Shown here: positions 26,807-34,446 of the stretch, piece after piece
Layout of the letters: each line of letters begins with the position of its first letter
Numbering within the stretch: the first letter of the stretch is position 1
The notes under the pieces: generated by a model
Seen by the model: only the letters and a program-made list of their open reading frames with translations
Told to the model about the DNA's origin: nothing
Database searches by the model: none
From: Candidatus Thorarchaeota archaeon
GTDB taxonomy: Archaea; Asgardarchaeota; Thorarchaeia; Thorarchaeales; Thorarchaeaceae
DNA length: 43,459 nt
Reading direction: 5' to 3'
Assembly (NCBI GenBank): GCA_019057475.1
Contig: DXJO01000010.1
Coordinates: 1-43,459, forward strand
Made by a program: the position numbers and the translations under genes

Positions 26807-26812
26807 TGTGCC

Positions 26813-26962
26813 TCACTTCCGGTATAGCGATCTGGCCGGTGTAACCCAGTTATACCACTGTGTCCAACCAGACACTATGACACCCTCAACGACTACTTCA
26901 GACCCTACCGGCACACGTATACAGACTGTTCTCGCGAGCAGAACTAGGCGCCTGCACTGCAT
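26813..26962 (-). CDS. Possible 49-residue protein upstream of rpl22
   Basis: A frame from ATG 26962 ends with TGA six bases before the L22 ATG. It encodes MQCRRLVLLARTVCIRVPVG followed by SEVVVEGVIVSGWTQWYNWV and TPARSLYRK: four Trp/Tyr clustered in an amphipathic segment, with a small beta-strand pattern and no low complexity. It is open further upstream to the TATA region. It could be a small ribosome-associated or leader protein, or a chance frame in an untranslated leader. No good Shine-Dalgarno site precedes the ATG. I do not recognise a family. Confidence 0.35.
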   Translation of the reverse strand: MQCRRLVLLARTVCIRVPVGSEVVVEGVIVSGWTQWYNWVTPARSLYRK

Positions 26963-27021
26963 CCATCGGTTCTCAAGCAATCGCTTCCAGAGAGCGACTG
27001 GCCAGTTTCGGAAATGTTTAG

Positions 27022-27030
27022 CATTTAAAC
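27022..27030 (-). promoter_or_regulatory. Probable promoter of the ribosomal operon
   Basis: GTTTAAATG on the minus strand is a good archaeal TATA box in the only substantial gap upstream of rpl22. It would start transcription near 26998, giving a leader of about 190 bases before rpl22 that covers the possible 49-residue frame. Confidence 0.5.
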
Positions 27031-27112
27031 CTATGGACTTGCAGGTCTTAAGACGCCTGGATTCCTGAGTTCTCCACGTCTACTGGCATTCTCTCGTCAG
27101 TAAGGGGGGATT

Positions 27113-27511
27113 TTAGGGATTATTGCCGAACTCCGCAATGACCCGCCTTAGTAACGGTGAATTTATGGACTCTCGCACCAGATCAACGCCAGCATTGGTG
27201 AGAGTGCACTTCACGAAGTGTCGACCAGCTGATCGTACAAAGACAAGTCTCTTGCTTTTCAACCGTTCCAAGCTTCCCAATACAATCTGAGTGAGTTCCT
27301 CATCGGTGAGCTCGATGCCCTTCCCCGGTGTTTGCAGGATTTCACACATCTTCAGAACGGTTCGAATTGAGCTGAGTTGACGTTTTTTACTATCATACGG
27401 ATTTGAGTACAGCCACAGCAATACTATGAGATCAACAACGCTGAGACCTAGGTCTGGGTTGTTCTTAATCGTCTTCTTGGCAATCAACTCGACTATAGGC
27501 ATCGCAGTCAT
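27113..27511 (-). CDS. Predicted winged-helix protein
   Basis: 132 residues from ATG, alpha-rich. The second half (about 65-120: LTDEELTQIVLGSLERLKSKRLVFVRSAGRHFVKCTLTNAG) has the pattern of a recognition helix followed by a beta-hairpin wing, as in winged-helix DNA-binding domains. A transcription regulator is the simplest reading; no named family recognised. It follows the next gene upstream by 40 bases on the same strand. Confidence 0.75.
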   Translation of the reverse strand: MTAMPIVELIAKKTIKNNPDLGLSVVDLIVLLWLYSNPYDSKKRQLSSIRTVLKMCEILQTPGKGIELTDEELTQIVLGSLERLKSKRLVFVRSAGRHFVKCTLTNAGVDLVRESINSPLLRRVIAEFGNNP

Positions 27512-27551
27512 TCTCTCAGAGTGTTATCATCATTTGAATCAATCGAGGTAT

Positions 27552-28268
27552 CTATGCTCGGCCTACAACTCCAGGTTTCGGTTCGAAGATATCCCCTCTT
27601 CTCATCAGTCGCTCCAGTGAGGCTATCACAGAAGCTTGAGAAACCCCTCCTTGTTGAATGTGTGCGATTATCTCATCGACTCGTAGGTGTTCCCCTCTGT
27701 CCTTGAGTAGCACGAGAATTGCATCTGAAACGTCCGTTCTGTCTGAGGACGTTTTTGCTTTCTCCACTCTGGAATTGACCAGCTGAATCGACCAAGGATG
27801 TGGAAAAATCAGAGTGCCATGATTGGCAAGACTTGTTATCTGGTCTTCCACCCATGTCCAAACCAGTTGATACGCTTCACAAAGACTCTCTATTCTGCCA
27901 AGCGTACATGGGGCATCTGTGGCCTCTCTCTCAAGGAGGAGCATAAGCCTCTTTCTCTTCCCCGAGGGAATAGATGCATCCATCCGTTCTGAGATGTCCT
28001 CAGCACGCAATCGCTTCTCAGGAACCAGAGCGCGCACTCTCTCTTGTGATCTTTCCACAGCCTTTTCAAACGCATCACCGCCCCGCGCGGCGTTGAACTC
28101 CTTGACTGCGGTTGTGGCAGCTTCGGGATTATCGAACAGTGCACGGGCTGCCTTGGCGATGTCGATGATCTTACCGCAGTAGCTGCACCGTCTTCGCTTT
28201 TGACCGACAGGAGCATTCGTGAAGTTCCTGCATTTGGGGCACATGAAGACAAAAAATGACTTCACCAA
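27552..28268 (-). CDS. Zinc ribbon plus winged-helix fusion protein
   Basis: 238 residues; start TTG 28268 or the adjacent GTG 28265. The N terminus is a rubredoxin-like zinc ribbon (FVFMCPKCRNFTNAP...RRRCSYCGKIID), resembling the archaeal DUF1922 family. The middle is helical and basic. The C terminus (about 185-238: LKDRGEHLRVDEIIAHIQQ, SVIASLERLMRRGDIFEPKPG) is a winged helix very like the one at the end of MCM helicases. This combination suggests a nucleic-acid-binding regulator. Probably in an operon with the gene at 27113. Confidence 0.82.
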   Translation of the reverse strand: MVKSFFVFMCPKCRNFTNAPVGQKRRRCSYCGKIIDIAKAARALFDNPEAATTAVKEFNAARGGDAFEKAVERSQERVRALVPEKRLRAEDISERMDASIPSGKRKRLMLLLEREATDAPCTLGRIESLCEAYQLVWTWVEDQITSLANHGTLIFPHPWSIQLVNSRVEKAKTSSDRTDVSDAILVLLKDRGEHLRVDEIIAHIQQGGVSQASVIASLERLMRRGDIFEPKPGVVGRA

Positions 28269-28304
28269 TCAAACACCAGCATCACCTGTGTCTTCCAGTT
28301 CCTA

Positions 28305-28313
28305 GCTATATAA
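28305..28313 (-). promoter_or_regulatory. TATA box for the zinc-ribbon/winged-helix gene
   Basis: TTATATAGC on the minus strand lies about 40 bases before the predicted start at 28268, in a 118-bp divergent intergenic region. Confidence 0.5.
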
Positions 28314-28342
28314 CGGTCCCTCTCTGCTACTAGACAAATAGT

Positions 28343-28351
28343 GTTATATTC
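28343..28351 (+). promoter_or_regulatory. TATA box for the ferredoxin gene
   Basis: GTTATATTC lies 40 bases before the ferredoxin ATG; the predicted transcript would begin just before the GAGG ribosome-binding site at 28374-28377. Confidence 0.5.
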
Positions 28352-28386
28352 TATCAAAGGCCCGGCCGCGCCTGAGGACCCCATTA

Positions 28387-28602
28387 ATGGCAAAGAAACC
28401 CAAGCAGATTATTGTGGATACAAAGCTCTGCAAGGGTTGTCTTATCTGCATTTCAGTATGTCCGCATGGCGTTCTCAAGAAGGCTGATGAGGTCGACAAT
28501 CGAGGCTTCTTCCTTCCAGTTGTCGTGGACTTAGAAGCGTGCAAGGTCTGTAGACTATGTGAGATGGAATGCCCAGATTTTGCCATTTGTGTCGTAGAGT
28601 AG
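28387..28602 (+). CDS. 2[4Fe-4S] ferredoxin (oxoacid:ferredoxin oxidoreductase delta-subunit-like)
   Basis: 71 residues with two cluster motifs, CKGCLICISVCP (about 16-27) and CKVCRLCEMECP (about 53-64). The VDTKLCKGCLICISVCPHGVL pattern is closest to KorD/VorD, the small electron-transfer subunit of 2-oxoglutarate or branched-chain oxoacid:ferredoxin oxidoreductases. No alpha, beta or gamma subunit gene is adjacent, so it is either an orphan subunit or a free ferredoxin. GAGG site upstream of ATG. Confidence 0.92.
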   Translation: MAKKPKQIIVDTKLCKGCLICISVCPHGVLKKADEVDNRGFFLPVVVDLEACKVCRLCEMECPDFAICVVE

Positions 28603-28774
28603 CAACCTGGGTAATGACTTGGCATCTAGAGCGATGGAATTCTTACAGCCCTCTAGTAATCTGGAACACAGAGATGTAAGAAATATGTAAATTTTCTACG
28701 ATACGCGGGAGTCATCCACATGTGCCTGCATCGCCATGACTCCCACTCAGTCCATCTCATTCCTGATATCTTCC

Positions 28775-31700
28775 CTAGGATACCCGGATACTCCTGTCCC
28801 GCAGGGCTTGGACACAGCTCCTGATTATATCCCTCAGCATTGACTCATCAAGCTTCAGTTCGCCAAGGTCACTCCTCACCATCTCTGATACCTCATCACG
28901 GCTCAGGCGGCCCCACTCCTGCATTTTGTGAATCCATGACAAGACCGGGTACTCGTACTCATCTCCATGCGTGGAGTTCAAGACAACGTGCAACTGCTCA
29001 CCTCCGAAAGAAGCCCTGCTTACAGTCACTCTCTCAAATGTCAGGTCAGCTCTCTCTTCACTCACTCTAGCACCCTCAAGGGCGTCCTCAATCTTGCCTC
29101 GAATCGCCGCCGTCAACTTCCTGTCTGGTGTCATACTGTACCGTTTCAGGAGCCGTTCCATCCCTTTCCTCATGAACTCACGGGCATCATCTGGATCACC
29201 CAGTGCAAGCCCTCTCTTTTTCAGTTTCAGTGTCCGCTCCTCGCCGACACCTCTCAGACAGAGTCCTATCGTGACCTTGTTCGGTTCAATCATGAACGAT
29301 GGGTCCCAGTTGTCCGCAGCATCCAAGTAGGTTCCGGGGATAATCAACTTCTTGTCACCATGCAGCAGCTTCCTGAGATGCCACGACTCTTGGAGTTCTG
29401 CATACATCTCTTTCTTGAGGATGAGGTCAAAGGAGTGAGTCACCCATGATTCTCTCTCCTCTGACCAGTAGACAAGCTCGCGTGCGTTTGCCAGGGACAT
29501 CGCCAGAGAGTCAGTCATTCTGAACTCCCGTAGTTCTAGCACTTCAGGGGGCATGGGCTGGCGGCTATAGATCCTGAATCTCCAACAGGACCCGTGACTC
29601 ATGCCAGACTCGTTGGCCAGACGTTCCGGCTGACCAAGGGGAGGTTCGAACCTGAACAAGTAGTCAGAGTCCACATGGCTGCCCCTCTTACGTTCTCTTC
29701 TTATGTCTTCCAATGAGATGTATCTCAGGGGACAGGTCCAGGGGTCATGATACACCTCCAACTCGAGGTCCATATCACGTTCTGCCAACATGAGATCATC
29801 AGCAGTTTGTGGTAGAGCAAAGGCAAGCTGTCCAAATGGGTTCTTTCTCTCCACCCATGGCCTGATAACTGCGACATCGCTTGTATACTCGATATCTCTG
29901 AATCTGTTCCAGATGAGCCGCTCACTCTCCACCACTGCAGGCTCGCATTCGTAGTCAGGTCTTCGGAGCAGCTCCAACAGGTCTGCGGTCCTGTTCACCA
30001 GTAGCCGCAGAGGCTTCTGCTCATCTTCCACGGGTCGATTGTCCGAATCAGCAAAGACGATAGAGTACATGCTCTCGTCATGGTCCAGTGATACATGGCA
30101 TTTGACTGACCTACAGCCCTCAAGACCCCTGTCTACAATGAGCATTGCCACATCGATGGGGTCGTTGAGGTATGAGGGAAGCCGTCTCACATCGTGAGTT
30201 GGGATTGCCTCAAGCAGTGGTTCCTCTCGCATAGTGATTGTTCTGACTAGAGTCACATCCTCGATTCGACGGGTTGTATAGTCAACCCTCCCCACCGGGG
30301 ACCAGATACCTCTCTCGCCATCGAGTATCCATATGGCCTGCAGGTTTCTGTGTCTGGCTATCATGATTGGTGTCCCGGTCGTCCTTCGTGCGATGGCGGC
30401 ATGCTTGCTGAGCCTGCTGATGTCGCTCTCGCTCCAATACGTCTTCTCGGACACCAGTGCCTTGAGAAGAGCGGGTGGGGGTAATGTCGAATCCACGCCC
30501 CTAGACGTTAGCAGGGCGGCATTCATCTCCTGGCCACCGGGTCTACGCTGGAACACCAGCCATAACATGTCAGAGCTGGCATCACCAGATGTGGTCGGCA
30601 CAATGAGCTGTCCGAACCGCACATCACTCACAGAGTTCATTGTTTCAAGCGTTGCATTGAGCTGGGACACCCTTTGCCGCAGTCGTGGCAGGAGCTTCTG
30701 CCGGTCCAGTACGGAACTTCCTGTCGTGTGGCCCTTGGGATAGCTTGCTCTGAAACCGAGTCCCATCAGATGCCATGGTATGACATACTTCCACAGTGAC
30801 TCAAGGGAGTCTGTAAGTATCACCGACTGTCCACCTCCCAAGGCCGCAAGAATCAACAGGAAGAGATGATTTCCGGTAATCAGCAATAGATCCGGGTGTT
30901 TCATCTTAATCCTCTCGATGTGTCCTCGCTGGTTTGAGTCTAGCGACTTAGGCCCCTTGGATCGAACTGGCCAAAGTCGTTTCCATAGCGTCTTGCTGAG
31001 GTCGCTGGTTTCCAGCGTTTGACGGACTAATCTAAGCCTGTTCATCAGTTCATCACTGCTGACTGTTGAAACCTTTTCTTCCTCAATCTCCAGTGCATCT
31101 CCCATCCTCTGCAAGAGATCCTCCCAATCATCAGAACCCTTCTGAGTTCCTTGGAGAAATTCAATCGTGTTACTTAGTGCTCTCAGTTCCATCCAAGCTA
31201 TAGAGCGATTGCTCACAGTCCTGATTGAGAGGAGTGCTTCTGACGGGGGTTTCGTGGTCCTCTCTGGCGGCCTGACGCCGAGCTTCATTGTCCTGTATTC
31301 GCGTCTTTGGTCAATCTTCTCCATGGGCAGGAGCCGCTTGATTCTTCCATCCGAGTCGATTCTGTCCTTGTACTGATAGAACTTGAACCGAAGTCTATCA
31401 GGCAGTTCCGAGTCCTCTACAGGCACATCATCCAGATGTACTGACTCTATCTCGTAGCTTGCGTCAACCCTTTCCTTCTCAGGCAATTGCTGTGACCAGA
31501 AGTGTGGGACCAGTGTTATCGCGTCTCTTATGTCGCCATCCGTGTATGTTCCGGCATATTTCACTGAAGAAACCGTAGTACCAATTGAGTAGGTCTCTCT
31601 TTGCTGTCGTCGCCCTCCAGACCTGAAGTCTTCACCCCAATCCTTGAGAACTTCCACATTGATTAACTCAGTCTTCGAAGTTGTCTCGTCGTGACGCTCT

Positions 31701-34195
31701 ACAACCAAGACTCTGGTGTCATAGTCTGCAGAGGCTAGAGCGCCGAGTCTGCGGGGCGGCATTGGCAGATTCCATACTATCTCATCCACATACCTCTCCC
31801 AGTGAGTATTCCTGTAGAAGGGAGCGACGCATCGTGTCTCGTATAGAGCGTTGTTCTGCGCTAGCGGGACCGGGTGAGCGAACCAGACCACTTTGCATCC
31901 AACCGGGGTTTCTGAGATGAGTAACCTTGCAAACTCGTTGAGTGCCCCGAGGAGAGGATCAGGAGTCCCACGCCGCAGGAAATCCCAACCGGTGACTACA
32001 ATGATCGGTTTCCTGCTGTCTTTCAGTACAGGTTCTACCTTGGCCTTGAGTTCCTTCAGTGTGGCTCCTTCATGGAGATAGGCTCTGACCACCGAGGAAA
32101 GGTCTATCATCTGCACTCTCCTCCTGTAGAATCGTTTCACTGAAGCGCTGTGTCGGGAGAGTCTAAGGCGTTGCCGCGCAAGTACAGAATCTCCATATTC
32201 ACCCGTAAGGTCGAACCAGATCACGTCTCTGGCTCGGTTTCGTGCAAGGCTGTGAATGTACTGTAGTCCGTGCCACCGTGAAGCAATGACTGAGGCAGAC
32301 TGGGATGGTGACCCTCTTCCGCTCACCGAGAGGTAAAGGATGAACTCCTTCTCATCGTCCACGCGATTCTTGAACGGGTCAAATTGCTCCACATAATTAA
32401 TCGGCCGTACTTCAGATGCTGAGATAGTGCTAGACAGAACTTTCAGGACCATTCTCAGAGGTCGACCGCTTTCACTAGGTCGGAGAACATCTCCCATGGT
32501 AAGATCATTGTTCGAAGCTCTTTGATAGGCCTCAAGAATAAGGGGCGAAATTGCCTTCCTCATTTCTCCCCAGTCCTCCTTAGAGTCTACAACAATTACA
32601 GCCTTGAGAAGGTCTGTTGGTGCTAGAGTGTCCTTCCGCATTACGCTGCTATACTCAGATAGAATGGCATCACTGTAGGCTTGAAGTTGTGCCCTGTTAG
32701 CCTCTGAAACAGGACTCGCAATGACTCTGTCCCAGTTGTCCTCGGTCATCCTCCTTCGCTCAAGTACGAACTCATTGACGGTGTTCTCTTCGCTCTTGGA
32801 TTTGGTCTCGACACCGTAGATATCGACATCGAATGAACTCCTAGTCTTCAAATCGACGACCATGCAGGGTTCGTATACAATTACGACAGGACTATTATCA
32901 GCTCGGGAGAGAAACTTTCTTCGCATCAAAACTAGGTCTGCACGTCCTCTTCCACCAGCCACGTACAATTCTGAGGTCAGCAACATACCCGATGTATCAT
33001 ATGTCATCTCATCTCCGTGATAGACCACTGCACTGAGCTTGAACGGGCTTGGGAAGTACTTGGAAATGAAACGATGAAATCTGACACCGACTCGCCTGCT
33101 CTCCTCAGTGGCCTTCCTAAGCAGCTCTCTTGCATCATCCTCCGTGAGTTTTCCATTCATTATCAGACTCTTGACCTGCTCAATGGAGTCACCCCACTCG
33201 ATGATACCCTCCTTCTTGGAGCGCGCTATCATTCGATCGAAGAGGTTCTTGAGCTGGTCTTCAGCAGCAGTTTCAGATTCATCGACTAGAGCGCTGAATG
33301 AATAATGGAGATCATCCGATGGAACCCACTCTTCCGCGGCCTCCTCAATTTCTTCAGGCTCATCGAGAGAGATCTCATTCTTCGACGTATGCTTCTCCAA
33401 GGATTCCGCAATTTCAGAAGTTATGGACTGAGGCCGACCGTTTCTCGTTCCAAACTGAGCACGTATTCGGTCCACGACCGCTCTCAGTTCTTGAATCCCA
33501 CCTCGAATGAAGTTTGAACGACCAGTGTTTCTCTCAGTGTACACGTAGTCCATGAAGGGCAACAGCCTGTCGACGAGTTCATCAACGTACTTCATGGTCT
33601 TCCTCCGCGGGACACCGTATTTCAGACACTGTCTAACTAGTTCAACGAGATGAGAGCGAATCATGTCTCCAAAGTCCAGCTCAGGCAGATGATTATGTCT
33701 CAAAGGATAGATTGGTGTCTTTGCAGAACCCGGATAGCCAACTCCAAGTTTCCCATTGCCCAGGGTAATCACCCCCGGTCTAGGGAACTCGAAGCGTTCC
33801 TTCATGACATCTCTGATTCTACTCCCCGAATAGTCCCATAACTGGTTCAGGTACTCTTGGTTCCCCTCACTGCGTTTCGTACGCTTGGTTTCCCTGTTGC
33901 CGTACTTGACTGATGTCTTCAACATGATTCGGGAGAAGCTTCTTCGTATATCCTTCTCGACCTTGAGGAGCTTCCACGCATCAGGAGCACCATTCGTCAC
34001 CGTTTCTTTATACTCTTCTTTCGCTTCTCTCCAAATCTTTGCCATGCCTTTGATGCGATTACCCTGACCATGGTACAACGGATGTGCCTCCCCAGTGGCT
34101 CTGTCTTTGGCCAAGGCAAGAGTTGCTGACATTGCCATCTGAAAGGCTGTGGTAAGGACTTTTGCAGGATTCCGTGGATATGAAGGATTGCGCAT
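28775..34195 (-). CDS. Giant protein with RecB/Cas4-type nuclease domain and decayed RecA-fold ATPase
   Basis: 1806 residues, one uninterrupted frame from ATG. Residues 370-507 carry the full RecB-type PD-(D/E)XK set: GVRFH (G370, H374), GRAD (D420), VVDLK (D448, K450) and QLQAY (Q503, Y507), so nuclease activity is plausible. Residues 615-780 resemble a RecA-fold ATPase: hydrophobic strand then GRGSPSQS (626-633) in the place of GxxxxGKS, and IIVVTGWD (731-738) in the place of Walker B. The Lys is Gln, so ATP hydrolysis is doubtful. Residues 1-360 are basic/helical; 800-1806 show no family I recognise, alternating beta-rich and helical segments. Not secreted. It is divergent from tnpB, 251 bp apart, with a leaderless-type promoter. 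Defence or mobile-element function is inference. Confidence 0.85.
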   Translation of the reverse strand: MRNPSYPRNPAKVLTTAFQMAMSATLALAKDRATGEAHPLYHGQGNRIKGMAKIWREAKEEYKETVTNGAPDAWKLLKVEKDIRRSFSRIMLKTSVKYGNRETKRTKRSEGNQEYLNQLWDYSGSRIRDVMKERFEFPRPGVITLGNGKLGVGYPGSAKTPIYPLRHNHLPELDFGDMIRSHLVELVRQCLKYGVPRRKTMKYVDELVDRLLPFMDYVYTERNTGRSNFIRGGIQELRAVVDRIRAQFGTRNGRPQSITSEIAESLEKHTSKNEISLDEPEEIEEAAEEWVPSDDLHYSFSALVDESETAAEDQLKNLFDRMIARSKKEGIIEWGDSIEQVKSLIMNGKLTEDDARELLRKATEESRRVGVRFHRFISKYFPSPFKLSAVVYHGDEMTYDTSGMLLTSELYVAGGRGRADLVLMRRKFLSRADNSPVVIVYEPCMVVDLKTRSSFDVDIYGVETKSKSEENTVNEFVLERRRMTEDNWDRVIASPVSEANRAQLQAYSDAILSEYSSVMRKDTLAPTDLLKAVIVVDSKEDWGEMRKAISPLILEAYQRASNNDLTMGDVLRPSESGRPLRMVLKVLSSTISASEVRPINYVEQFDPFKNRVDDEKEFILYLSVSGRGSPSQSASVIASRWHGLQYIHSLARNRARDVIWFDLTGEYGDSVLARQRLRLSRHSASVKRFYRRRVQMIDLSSVVRAYLHEGATLKELKAKVEPVLKDSRKPIIVVTGWDFLRRGTPDPLLGALNEFARLLISETPVGCKVVWFAHPVPLAQNNALYETRCVAPFYRNTHWERYVDEIVWNLPMPPRRLGALASADYDTRVLVVERHDETTSKTELINVEVLKDWGEDFRSGGRRQQRETYSIGTTVSSVKYAGTYTDGDIRDAITLVPHFWSQQLPEKERVDASYEIESVHLDDVPVEDSELPDRLRFKFYQYKDRIDSDGRIKRLLPMEKIDQRREYRTMKLGVRPPERTTKPPSEALLSIRTVSNRSIAWMELRALSNTIEFLQGTQKGSDDWEDLLQRMGDALEIEEEKVSTVSSDELMNRLRLVRQTLETSDLSKTLWKRLWPVRSKGPKSLDSNQRGHIERIKMKHPDLLLITGNHLFLLILAALGGGQSVILTDSLESLWKYVIPWHLMGLGFRASYPKGHTTGSSVLDRQKLLPRLRQRVSQLNATLETMNSVSDVRFGQLIVPTTSGDASSDMLWLVFQRRPGGQEMNAALLTSRGVDSTLPPPALLKALVSEKTYWSESDISRLSKHAAIARRTTGTPIMIARHRNLQAIWILDGERGIWSPVGRVDYTTRRIEDVTLVRTITMREEPLLEAIPTHDVRRLPSYLNDPIDVAMLIVDRGLEGCRSVKCHVSLDHDESMYSIVFADSDNRPVEDEQKPLRLLVNRTADLLELLRRPDYECEPAVVESERLIWNRFRDIEYTSDVAVIRPWVERKNPFGQLAFALPQTADDLMLAERDMDLELEVYHDPWTCPLRYISLEDIRRERKRGSHVDSDYLFRFEPPLGQPERLANESGMSHGSCWRFRIYSRQPMPPEVLELREFRMTDSLAMSLANARELVYWSEERESWVTHSFDLILKKEMYAELQESWHLRKLLHGDKKLIIPGTYLDAADNWDPSFMIEPNKVTIGLCLRGVGEERTLKLKKRGLALGDPDDAREFMRKGMERLLKRYSMTPDRKLTAAIRGKIEDALEGARVSEERADLTFERVTVSRASFGGEQLHVVLNSTHGDEYEYPVLSWIHKMQEWGRLSRDEVSEMVRSDLGELKLDESMLRDIIRSCVQALRDRSIRVS

Positions 34196-34216
34196 TGAGA
34201 TGAATCATTGTACTAA

Positions 34217-34224
34217 ATATATAA
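34217..34224 (-). promoter_or_regulatory. TATA box of the giant gene (leaderless)
   Basis: TTATATAT on the minus strand is centred about 26 bases before the ATG at 34195, so transcription should begin at or within a base or two of the start codon. Confidence 0.65.
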
Positions 34225-34327
34225 GAATTGTTACGGCTAAAGTGACCTATGCAATACTCAATTTAACCCAAACATTCAGAGGCTAAACGCGGTTTTGTTA
34301 ATATGACGGAAAGCAGTCTTAATAACC

Positions 34328-34336
34328 TTATATAGG
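34328..34336 (+). promoter_or_regulatory. TATA box of the structured element
   Basis: TTATATAGG, centred about 25 bases before 34357, would start transcription at the first base of the paired element at 34357-34418. The same word recurs at 34424-34432 before tnpB. Confidence 0.5.
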
Positions 34337-34356
34337 TTCATTCTGTAAAAGAATAC

Positions 34357-34418
34357 GAGTTCAAAACCCCTGTTCAATACAGGGATGGGAGTGAACTCAA
34401 CTGACCGAAACAGGTCAG
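34357..34418 (+). other. Two-hairpin structured element upstream of tnpB (left end or small RNA)
   Basis: An outer stem AGTTCA/TGAACT encloses a hairpin CCCTGT-TCAAT-ACAGGG. It is followed by a perfect hairpin CTGACC-GAAACA-GGTCAG (34401-34418). Imperfect hairpins near the left end are what IS200/IS605-family elements use for transposase recognition. The CCCCTG/CAGGG words also occur in the terminal stem at 36136-36191. Because it has its own TATA box it could instead be a short RNA or a regulatory leader of tnpB. Confidence 0.55.
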
Positions 34419-34421
34419 AAC

Positions 34422-34429
34422 TTTATATA
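34422..34429 (+). promoter_or_regulatory. TATA box of tnpB
   Basis: TTTATATA, centred about 21 bases before the tnpB ATG, suggests a leaderless or nearly leaderless transcript. Confidence 0.5.
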
Positions 34430-34446
34430 GGAGAAGACGAAAGGCG

